A DNA stretch of 9,021 bases from JARRON01 sp037383845 (GTDB taxonomy: Bacteria > Pseudomonadota > Gammaproteobacteria > Steroidobacterales > XN24), in the NCBI GenBank assembly GCA_037383845.1, contig JARRON010000059.1:1-9021 (forward strand). Direction: 5' to 3'. The translations under genes and the position numbers were made by a program. Of the stretch, positions 1 to 5,290 are shown one piece after another (position 1 is the first letter of the stretch; each line of letters begins with the position of its first letter). Under the pieces are notes generated by a model. That model searched no databases. It saw nothing but the letters and a program-made list of their open reading frames with translations, and had not been told where the DNA came from.

Positions 1-68
1 GGCCGCGGACGGAGAACCGGGCTGGAAACCGCTTCGAGGGGCCGGGGCGCCGGCACCGCCCGCCCTTG

Positions 69-97
69 TTGCCCGGTGGCCCCGTGGGGCATATTGC
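69..97 (+). promoter_or_regulatory. weak candidate promoter for the TPR/cupredoxin-like unit
   Basis: A TTGCCC -35-like element (69-74) is separated by 17 bases from TATTGC (92-97), which matches only three of six -10 positions. It is the only AT-containing patch in the leader before the first gene. It lies inside an inverted repeat, CCCCGTGG (80-87) with CCACGGGG (115-122). The match is poor and chance occurrence is quite possible. Confidence 0.22.
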
Positions 98-122
98 TAC
101 CGGAGAGCTGGCGGCCACGGGG
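80..122. repeat. 8-bp inverted repeat bracketing the putative -10 region
   Basis: CCCCGTGG at 80-87 is perfectly complementary to CCACGGGG at 115-122, with 27 bases between them that include TATTGCTAC. The left arm is itself part of a smaller palindrome, GCCCCGTGGGGC (79-90). It could be a paired operator or a long-loop hairpin, or chance in GC-rich DNA. Nothing in the sequence identifies a regulator. Confidence 0.35.
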
Positions 123-158
123 GGCGCCGACGGAGCATGATCAAGATCCACAGCCGAC

Positions 159-177
159 GGCGGGCGCAGCGCCCGCC
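159..177. repeat. perfect 19-nt palindrome upstream of the TPR gene
   Basis: GGCGGGCGCAGCGCCCGCC has two perfect 9-bp arms around a single central base. No T-run follows on either strand, so it is not a standard intrinsic terminator, although it could be the weak terminator of a gene left of the window. Its core GGGCGCAGCGCC (162-173) occurs again at 2656-2667, just after the stop of the second gene. The rest of 1-258 holds no gene I can support. Confidence 0.5.
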
Positions 178-258
178 CCGCCTCCCCTTTGCCCCCACTC
201 CGGACCAGGACTCCCGACGCAACTCCGTCCCCTCCCAGCCAGATGATCAGCCGGCGGC

Positions 259-2232
259 ATGACGACGTCCGGGCGTTCCCTGCTGGGTGAACTGAAGGAC
301 CGGAAGGTATTCCGGACCACTGCCGCCTATGCCGTGGTTGCGTGGCTCATCCTGCAGGTGGGCGACGTAGTGCTCGACAGTCTGCCCGTGCCGGCGAACA
401 CCATGACGGTGCTTATCGCGCTGGTGGGGCTTGGCTTCCCGGTGACGATGCTGCTGGCCTGGAGATATGAATTCACGTCCGACGGTATCTTCCGTCACGG
501 CAAGCCACGCACCCGCGTCCCTTTCCTCGCGTTCCTGCCTCTGGCTGGCGCTATTGCGCTGGCCCTGGGCGTTGCCGCCGCCTACCTGTGGCGGGCCGGC
601 CTGCCCGGCCTGCAGCCAGAAGCACCGGCGGTGGCGGTGCTGCCCTTCTCGAACCTCAGCGCTGCGCCGGAAAGCGACTATTTCGCCGACGGCCTGACTG
701 AGGAAGTCCAGAGCGTCCTGGTCCAGCTGAACGCTTTCCGGGTCACCGCTCCGAGTTCCGTCCGCCAGGTGGGCGACGCCGACCTGCCGCCCACGGAGAT
801 CGGGCGCCGCCTGGGAGCCGACCTGCTGCTCAGGGGCAGTGTCCGGCGGGACGGCTCCCGGGTGAGGGTCACGGCCACCCTGGTGGATACGGAGAGTGGC
901 TTCCAGTCCTGGTCGGAGAGCTATGACCGGGAACTGGCCGACGTTTTCGCCATCCAGGTGGACATCGCGCGAAACGTCGCCCAGGCCCTGAGCGTCGTGA
1001 TCTCAAGCGCCGAGGCCGACATCCTGGCCGACTGGGGCACCAGCGACATGGATGCCTACGACCTGTATCTGCGGGGGCTGGGCGTCCTGCGGCAGCCCAA
1101 CAGCGCGGAGAACGCCGACCAGGCGGAGCAGCTGTTCCGCCAGGCGATCAGCCGGGACGGCAACTTCGCCCGCGCTTACGCGGCCCTGTGCGAGGCTCAC
1201 CTGGCCCGCTACGAGTACCTGTCCGGCACGGACAGTTTCGAGGAGGCCGAGCGGGCCTGCCACCGCGCTCTTACCCGGGACAACGAATCGCCCCAGGTCC
1301 GGGTCGCGCTTGGCCGGCTGTACTATAACGCCGGCCAGTACGCGGACGCGGTCGGAGAGTTCGATGCGGCCATGACCCGGAACGCCAACCTCGTCCAGGC
1401 GTACGTCGGACGGGGAGAAGCCCTCGCTCGCCTCGGGAGACCGGGGGAAGCAGAAGCCAGCTTCCGGAAGGCAATGCAGCTGGATCCCAGCTACTGGGGC
1501 GGGTTCTCGGCCATGGGAGAGCTGCTTTTCGACCAGGGCCGGTTCGCCGAAGCGGCGAACTATTTCCAGGAATTCGCCAACCGGATGGTGGAAAGCCCGA
1601 AGGCCTACAATAATCTGGCAGCGGCCTTCTACATGGCGGGGGACTGGGAAAAAGCGGCCAGTGCCTGGGACCGCTCCCTGGAGATCAGTCCGACCCGCAC
1701 GACCTACCTCAACACGGGCACCGTGTACTTCTTCGCCGGACGCATGGACCTGGCAGCCGAGCGCTATACCCAGGCCCTGATCCTCGCCCCGGAGGACTAC
1801 CGGACCTGGGTCAACCTGGGGGACGCCTATTTCGCCCAGGAGGGTTTCCGGGCGGAGGCTGAAGCCGCCTACCGGCGCGGACTGGAACTCGGCGAAGAGG
1901 CCCTGGGCGTCAACCCGGTGGACGCCGAGGCCCTTTCGGTCACGGCACACGCCCTCGCCAGGCTGGGCCGGCGCGATGCCGCCCTTCGACGCATCCAGGA
2001 AGCCATGCTCGCAGCCCCGGACGACCTCGGAGTGAATTATTATGCTGCGGTGGTCTACAGCCACCTGGGGGAGAAGGAGCTGGCCCTGCGAGCCGTCGAG
2101 CGCGCCGTGACCCTGAACTACGAGAGACGCCTGCTGGGGCTGGACCCGGGACTGTCCCTTCTGTGGGATGATCCCCGTTTCGCGAAACTCGCCGAGACTC
2201 CGGCCGCCGACGCCGGCAGCGCAGATAACTGA
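259..2232 (+). CDS. membrane-anchored TolB-like (FlgO-type) domain plus TPR repeat protein
   Basis: A 657-residue protein. Residues 1-20 read GELKDRKVFR, the typical start of a proteobacterial family whose members begin ELKRRNVFR and then a membrane helix. Three hydrophobic segments lie near 22-43, 48-68 and 88-111. Residues about 124-247 resemble the TolB N-terminal/FlgO-type domain (VAVLPFSNLSA, YFADGLTEE, LLRGSVRRDG, SWSESYDRE). Residues about 285-640 are tandem tetratricopeptide repeats, for example A-x-AxFRKAMQLDPSYW and AERYTQALILAPED. In relatives the N-terminus often carries a DNA-binding or cyclase domain; here there is none, so it is probably a scaffold rather than an enzyme. The repeats should face the periplasm or cytoplasm depending on topology, which I cannot decide. 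ATG 259 fits the family start, but no clear Shine-Dalgarno precedes it. It is followed after 27 bp by the cupredoxin-like gene, with which it is probably co-transcribed. The exact role is unknown. Confidence 0.88.
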   Translation: MTTSGRSLLGELKDRKVFRTTAAYAVVAWLILQVGDVVLDSLPVPANTMTVLIALVGLGFPVTMLLAWRYEFTSDGIFRHGKPRTRVPFLAFLPLAGAIALALGVAAAYLWRAGLPGLQPEAPAVAVLPFSNLSAAPESDYFADGLTEEVQSVLVQLNAFRVTAPSSVRQVGDADLPPTEIGRRLGADLLLRGSVRRDGSRVRVTATLVDTESGFQSWSESYDRELADVFAIQVDIARNVAQALSVVISSAEADILADWGTSDMDAYDLYLRGLGVLRQPNSAENADQAEQLFRQAISRDGNFARAYAALCEAHLARYEYLSGTDSFEEAERACHRALTRDNESPQVRVALGRLYYNAGQYADAVGEFDAAMTRNANLVQAYVGRGEALARLGRPGEAEASFRKAMQLDPSYWGGFSAMGELLFDQGRFAEAANYFQEFANRMVESPKAYNNLAAAFYMAGDWEKAASAWDRSLEISPTRTTYLNTGTVYFFAGRMDLAAERYTQALILAPEDYRTWVNLGDAYFAQEGFRAEAEAAYRRGLELGEEALGVNPVDAEALSVTAHALARLGRRDAALRRIQEAMLAAPDDLGVNYYAAVVYSHLGEKELALRAVERAVTLNYERRLLGLDPGLSLLWDDPRFAKLAETPAADAGSADN

Positions 2233-2259
2233 TCTGGCATAAGAGAAAAGGAGATAACA

Positions 2260-2655
2260 ATGACAACACGACGCAAAGCACTGATCGCCATCGCCGCCCT
2301 CGTCGCCCTCGGGGCGAGCACGCCTGCTCTGGCCCAGGGGGCCTGCTCGGGGGAGCCTGAGACCTACCGCATCAAGGTCCGGGTCAATAACGCGAAGGTT
2401 CCGGAGGGCGTTGAAATGGGCGGACAGGACGCCTCGACGGTGCGCGTCTGCCCGGGTGACACCATCGAGTGGCAGTTCGTGGGCCTGCCCCTGAGGATCG
2501 CCTTCAACAACGGCTCACCGTTCGACGGGGAGCTTCCCATCTCCTCGAACGGCAAGCTGTCCGGGACCATCAGCGAAAGCGCGAGCGGCGAGTACAAGTA
2601 CGACGTCATCGTCGTCGGCGGCGGAATCCTGGATCCCATCATCATCGTTGACTGA
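2260..2655 (+). CDS. small secreted cupredoxin-like protein lacking copper ligands
   Basis: A 131-residue protein with a clear Sec signal peptide (charged MTTRRK, hydrophobic core, cleavage after ALA or AQ near 25-26). The mature part looks all-beta. VRVCPGDTIEWQF resembles the PGDTVTW strand of plastocyanin/azurin-like proteins, and GEYKYDVIVVGGGILDPIIIV sits where cupredoxins have the Cys-His-Met copper loop. The mature chain has no histidine, and the expected copper Cys and Met are absent, so a type 1 copper site cannot form. The two mature cysteines (ACSGE and RVCPG) may form a disulfide. The start is well supported by AAGGAG (2248-2253) six bases before the ATG. It lies 27 bp after the TPR gene and probably shares its transcript. 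A periplasmic partner of the TPR protein is an inference; the biological function is unknown. Confidence 0.82.
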   Translation: MTTRRKALIAIAALVALGASTPALAQGACSGEPETYRIKVRVNNAKVPEGVEMGGQDASTVRVCPGDTIEWQFVGLPLRIAFNNGSPFDGELPISSNGKLSGTISESASGEYKYDVIVVGGGILDPIIIVD

Positions 2656-2667
2656 GGGCGCAGCGCC
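2656..2667. repeat. palindromic 12-mer between two convergent genes
   Basis: GGGCGCAGCGCC contains a perfect palindrome, GGCGC-A-GCGCC (2657-2667), directly after the TGA of the cupredoxin-like gene. It lies in the 29-bp gap before the convergent moaE stop. The same 12-mer forms the core of the palindrome at 159-177. Its position suits a short bidirectional terminator, but neither strand has a U-tract, so that role is uncertain. Confidence 0.35.
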
Positions 2668-2684
2668 GCCCGGCTGGCATCGCT

Positions 2685-3233
2685 TCAGCCGTGGCGGACG
2701 CCCGGCCGGACTGGCGTCTCCTGGGCTGCCGCTGATCCCCCGCCAGGCGCAGTCTCCGTGGCGGGGGACGTTGGCCGATCGTCTGCCTCGGCGGCGATAT
2801 GGCGGTGGCCCGCCTCCGCGCACCGGGCGCAGTTCACCCAGTCGGAGTCACCCTCGACATAGTGCTCCTTCTTCCACACGGGCACCCGGAGCTTCACCTC
2901 GTCGATGACATAGCGGCACGCGGCGAACGCCTCGTCCCGGTGCGGCGCCGAGGCGCCCACCCATACCGCCATCTCGCCCAGGCCCAGACTCCCCACCCGG
3001 TGGACGCAGGCCACCCTGGAAGCACCGAACCTCTCGCGGGCCTCGGCAATGATTTTCTTCCCCTCGGAGACCGCCAGGGCATCATAAGCCTCGTACTCCA
3101 GCCCGGTCACCCGGCGACCCTCGTGATGGTTACGTACCCAGCCCTCGAAGGCGACGAAGCCGCCGCACGAATCATCGGCGAGCTCATCGCGAAGCGCGGC
3201 AGCGTCAATGGATTCACTGGAGATACGGAACAT
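2685..3233 (-). CDS. moaE: molybdopterin synthase catalytic subunit MoaE
   Basis: MoaE is the large subunit of molybdopterin synthase. With thiocarboxylated MoaD it inserts the dithiolene sulfurs into cyclic pyranopterin monophosphate in the cytoplasm. The 182-residue protein shows family blocks in order: FVAFEGWVRNHHEGRRV (26-42), LEYEAYDA (46-53), VHRVGSLGLGE (77-87), VGASAPHRDEAF (92-103) and VPVWKKEHYVEG (117-128). Lys121/122 correspond to the catalytic lysine region. The start at 3233 is chosen because GGGAGG lies six bases upstream, inside the last codons of moaD, and because homology begins there; upstream in-frame codons belong to moaD sequence in another frame. The core ends near residue 134 (DWVN). 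About 48 extra residues follow: CARCAEAGHRH, then a low-complexity Pro/Ala/Thr/Gly tail. The family is usually about 140-155 residues. It is the last gene of the moa operon, 2 bp after the moaD stop. Confidence 0.95.
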   Translation of the reverse strand: MFRISSESIDAAALRDELADDSCGGFVAFEGWVRNHHEGRRVTGLEYEAYDALAVSEGKKIIAEARERFGASRVACVHRVGSLGLGEMAVWVGASAPHRDEAFAACRYVIDEVKLRVPVWKKEHYVEGDSDWVNCARCAEAGHRHIAAEADDRPTSPATETAPGGGSAAAQETPVRPGVRHG

Positions 3234-3235
3234 CG

Positions 3236-3475
3236 TCAGCCTCCCGAGACCGGCGGAATAAAGACAATATGGTCGCCGTCCCTGAGAGTGGCGTCCCAGG
3301 CAGCGAACTCGTCGTTGACGGCTACCCGCAGCCGGCTTGAATCGGCCCCGAAGCCGTAACGCCCTTCCAGCTCCTGCCACAGCTCCGCGGGTGTCACCGC
3401 CGCTGACTGCAGCGTCTCCTCCGAAGCGCCGGCGTGCTCACGGAGCCAGGCAAAGTAAGAAACGGTCAGGTTCAT
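3236..3475 (-). CDS. moaD: molybdopterin synthase sulfur-carrier subunit MoaD
   Basis: MoaD is the ubiquitin-like small subunit that carries sulfur as a C-terminal thiocarboxylate to MoaE. The 79-residue protein begins MNLTVSYFAWLRE, the usual beta-grasp strand of MoaD, has AVNDEFAAWDATLRDGDHIVFIPPVSGG at its end, and finishes in the required Gly-Gly. In E. coli MoaD is adenylated by MoeB; no such gene is in the window. The ATG at 3475 overlaps the moaC TGA in an ATGA arrangement (3472-3475), which suggests translational coupling; GGAAGG lies about seven bases upstream, inside moaC. A longer in-frame extension to 3565 would run inside moaC and lacks MoaD homology, so it was not used. Confidence 0.95.
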   Translation of the reverse strand: MNLTVSYFAWLREHAGASEETLQSAAVTPAELWQELEGRYGFGADSSRLRVAVNDEFAAWDATLRDGDHIVFIPPVSGG

Positions 3476-3945
3476 TCCTCGGCCTTCCAGTCGCCGCTCT
3501 TGCCGCCGGTCTTTTCTACCAGGCGCGCATCGCGGATCACCAGCCCCTTGGTCAGGGACTTGCACATGTCGTAGATAGTCAGAGCCGCCACGGTGCAGCC
3601 GGTCAGGGCTTCCATCTCAGCCCCGGTGCGGGCGTGGAGGCTCACCCGACAGTCCACGACGGCCTCGTCGCCCACCATGTCGATGGTGATGCTGCAGTCC
3701 TCCAGCGCCAGGGGATGACAGAACGGCACCAGTTCGTGGGTGCGCTTTGTCGCCATCACGCCGGCCACGATGGCCGTCGAGAACACCGGGCCCTTGGCGG
3801 TGGCGAAACCGTCGGCAATAAACTTGCGGGCTGCCTGCGGCGGGAAGCGGACCACCGCCCGGGCACGGGCCGTGCGCCGCGTCACCGCCTTGCCCCCCAC
3901 GTCAACCATCCGGGGACGGCCGCCCTCGTCCAGGTGAGTGAGCAT
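3472..3945 (-). CDS. moaC: cyclic pyranopterin monophosphate synthase MoaC
   Basis: MoaC converts the MoaA product 3',8-cyclo-7,8-dihydro-GTP to cyclic pyranopterin monophosphate, the first stable intermediate of molybdopterin synthesis. The 157-residue length matches the family. Signature segments are MVDVGGKAVTRR (13-24), AKGPVFSTAIVAGVMATKRTHELVP (50-74, with Lys51), CHPL (76-79, with His77), RTGAEMEALTGC (106-117, with Glu110 and Glu112) and YDMCKSL (125-131, with Asp126 and Lys129). The C-terminus LVEKTGGKSGDW is also typical. The start at 3945 leaves one base after the moaA TAG (3947-3949). Only a poor Shine-Dalgarno is visible, so coupling to moaA translation is likely. The in-frame extension to 4179 is antisense-like sequence inside moaA and was rejected. 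Confidence 0.96.
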   Translation of the reverse strand: MLTHLDEGGRPRMVDVGGKAVTRRTARARAVVRFPPQAARKFIADGFATAKGPVFSTAIVAGVMATKRTHELVPFCHPLALEDCSITIDMVGDEAVVDCRVSLHARTGAEMEALTGCTVAALTIYDMCKSLTKGLVIRDARLVEKTGGKSGDWKAEE

Positions 3946-3946
3946 C

Positions 3947-4987
3947 CTAGCCGCCGATGTAGAACATCTCGATACGTTGCTCGGAGCGGTGGGGCTCGTC
4001 CAGGGCTCTGAGCTCGCTGTAGCGATCCGCCCGGCGCGTCCAGGTCCGGTCAATGACCGCTCCGATATATTCGTCGTCAGCGCCCTGCCGGAGGGCCGCG
4101 CGGAGATCGACGCCACGGGTGGCGAAAAGGCAGGTGTAGAGCTTGCCCTCGGAGGAAAGACGCGCACGGGTGCAGTCACCGCAGAACGGCTGGGTCACCG
4201 AGCTGATAAAGCCGAGCTCGCCGGCGCCGTCCTCGAAGACCCACCGCCGGGCCACCTCGCCCCGGTACTGGGGCTCCGCCGGACGAATGGGCCAGCGCTC
4301 CGCCACCCGGGACACGAGTTCGCCGGAAGGCACCAGATCGCCGGCCCGCCAGCCGTTCAGGGTGCCCACGTCCATGTATTCGATGAAACGAACGACGACC
4401 GGAGTTCCACGGAACCGCTCCAGAAGGTCCATGACCGCGGACTCGTTCTTGCCCCGCTGGACCACGGCGTTGACCTTGACCGGTCCCAGTCCGGCTTCCA
4501 CCGCCGCCTCTATGCCCTCCAGCACCCGTTCCGGATTGCCCCGCCCGCCGCTCATCCGGCGGAACGTCTCCGGGTCCAGCGCGTCCAGGCTGACTGTCAC
4601 GCGGTCCAGGCCGGCGGCCTTGAGGGACGCGGCATGCTGGCCCAGCAGCACCCCATTGGTTGTCAGCGCAAGGTCCCTCACACCGGCGATCAGGCTGAGT
4701 TCGCCCACCAGGTCCGCCAGATTGGGCCGTAGCAGGGGCTCGCCGCCGGTCAGGCGTATCTTCTCCACGCCCCGCTCGACGAAGAGGCGACTCAGGCGGG
4801 TGATCTCATCAAAGGAAAGGCGTTCGTCCGAATGGAGAAACTGGAAGTTCCGCCCGTATTTGGATTCGGGCATGCAATAAGGACAACGAAAGTTGCAGCG
4901 GTCCATGACCGAGATACGGAGATCCCGCAGAGGACGTCCGCGCCGGTCTTCTATTCGCGTGGTGTTATGGGGAGTCTGGTCGTGCAC
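3947..4987 (-). CDS. moaA: GTP 3',8-cyclase MoaA (radical SAM)
   Basis: MoaA is the radical-SAM enzyme that rearranges GTP in the first step of molybdenum-cofactor synthesis. From the GTG at 4987 it has 346 residues. The SAM-binding [4Fe-4S] cysteines are Cys31, Cys35 and Cys38 (CNFRCPYC). TGGEPL (80-85) is the SAM-binding GGEP motif. The second, GTP-binding cluster uses Cys269, Cys272 and Cys286 (CGDCTRARLS and YTCLF). The protein ends in the Gly-Gly tail that MoaA needs for activity. GTG 4987 is preferred because AGAAGG lies about nine bases upstream (4995-5000) and family homology begins soon after. The in-frame region back to 5251 runs through a terminator hairpin and is not protein-like. 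It is the first gene of moaACDE, which lacks moaB. A structured leader lies upstream. Confidence 0.95.
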   Translation of the reverse strand: MHDQTPHNTTRIEDRRGRPLRDLRISVMDRCNFRCPYCMPESKYGRNFQFLHSDERLSFDEITRLSRLFVERGVEKIRLTGGEPLLRPNLADLVGELSLIAGVRDLALTTNGVLLGQHAASLKAAGLDRVTVSLDALDPETFRRMSGGRGNPERVLEGIEAAVEAGLGPVKVNAVVQRGKNESAVMDLLERFRGTPVVVRFIEYMDVGTLNGWRAGDLVPSGELVSRVAERWPIRPAEPQYRGEVARRWVFEDGAGELGFISSVTQPFCGDCTRARLSSEGKLYTCLFATRGVDLRAALRQGADDEYIGAVIDRTWTRRADRYSELRALDEPHRSEQRIEMFYIGG

Positions 4988-5000
4988 TCGGGCCCCTTCT
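4985..5000 (-). promoter_or_regulatory. moaA ribosome binding site and GTG start
   Basis: Read on the minus strand, AGAAGGGG (5000-4993) precedes the GTG (4987-4985) by five bases, CCCGA. This decides the moaA start. GAAGGG (4999-4994) and GAGTG (4989-4985) are together complementary to an upstream leader segment (5089-5079) with only a four-base bulge, so this site may be occluded in some RNA folds. Confidence 0.6.
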
Positions 5001-5078
5001 CTAATCGGCTGGGTTTCCGGTCCGGCAAGTATCTCATACGGGCCACAAGAGCGGCCAACCGCAGGTCCGGCGCCGGGC

Positions 5079-5122
5079 GAAGGGGAGTGTCTACCTGGCA
5101 CGGGACTCCCCCGGTTCCCGTG
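5079..5122 (-). promoter_or_regulatory. candidate H-type pseudoknot / anti-Shine-Dalgarno switch in the moaA leader
   Basis: On the minus strand, CACGGGA (5122-5116) pairs perfectly with TCCCGTG (5105-5099) around the ten-base loop ACCGGGGGAG. The loop bases GGGGAG (5111-5106) can pair with CTCCCC (5087-5082) downstream, giving a 7-bp stem 1, a 6-bp stem 2, a 4-nt loop 1 and an 11-nt loop 3: a plausible H-type pseudoknot. The segment CACTCCCCTTC (5089-5079), which contains stem 2's 3' arm, is also complementary to the moaA Shine-Dalgarno/start region. The two pairings exclude each other. Moco riboswitches are known upstream of gammaproteobacterial moaA, but I cannot match this leader to that consensus from memory. 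High GC content raises the chance of spurious pairing. Confidence 0.35.
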
Positions 5123-5142
5123 TTGTCCGACCCGTGGTCCTG

Positions 5143-5154
5143 CGGAAAATTCCG
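5143..5154. repeat. short palindrome in the mtrB-moaA intergenic region
   Basis: CGGAAAATTCCG has 5-bp arms (CGGAA and TTCCG) around AA. It is the only AT-rich island between the mtrB terminator and the candidate moaA leader structure, so it lies where a moaA promoter or operator would be expected. Its centre resembles the GGAAATTC centre of the palindrome upstream of mtrA at 8401-8419. No convincing -35/-10 pair was found near it. Confidence 0.35.
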
Positions 5155-5231
5155 TCCGCGGGATGCCGCCGCGGTCCCCTCCCCTGCCTGCTGACCGGAA
5201 GAGTCCCGTCCGGCGGCGCCTCGAGTCCACG

Positions 5232-5254
5232 AAAAAGGGGCGCCGAAGCACCCC
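5232..5254 (-). terminator. rho-independent terminator after mtrB
   Basis: On the minus strand GGGGTGC-TTCG-GCGCCCC (5254-5237) forms a 7-bp stem with one G-U pair closed by a C(UUCG)G tetraloop. TTTTT (5236-5232) follows directly. It begins 36 bases after the mtrB stop, so it should end the mtrA-mtrB transcript and implies that moaA has its own promoter. Confidence 0.85.
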
Positions 5255-5290
5255 ATTTTCTGCCGTGGCGTGGCCAGGCCGGGGACAACG

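Noticed and set aside
1..246. Plus-strand frame open from the window edge to a TGA at 244-246, possibly the tail of an upstream gene
   Set aside because: The translation is Pro/Arg-rich with no start in the window and no recognisable motif, and it contains the palindromes described; it is most likely chance.
1003..2064. Minus-strand open frame of 353 codons opposite the TPR gene
   Set aside because: It lies wholly antisense to a gene with clear domain homology and has no recognisable motifs; long antisense frames are expected at this GC content.
3938..4880. Plus-strand open frames of 245-264 codons opposite moaA
   Set aside because: They are antisense to moaA, which has all its cysteine motifs; no independent protein features were seen.
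5089..5099. B12-box-like GCCAGGTAGAC in the moaA leader, hinting at a cobalamin riboswitch
   Set aside because: It has an inserted T compared with the usual GCCAGGAGACC, and the other conserved cobalamin-riboswitch blocks are not present in the right order.
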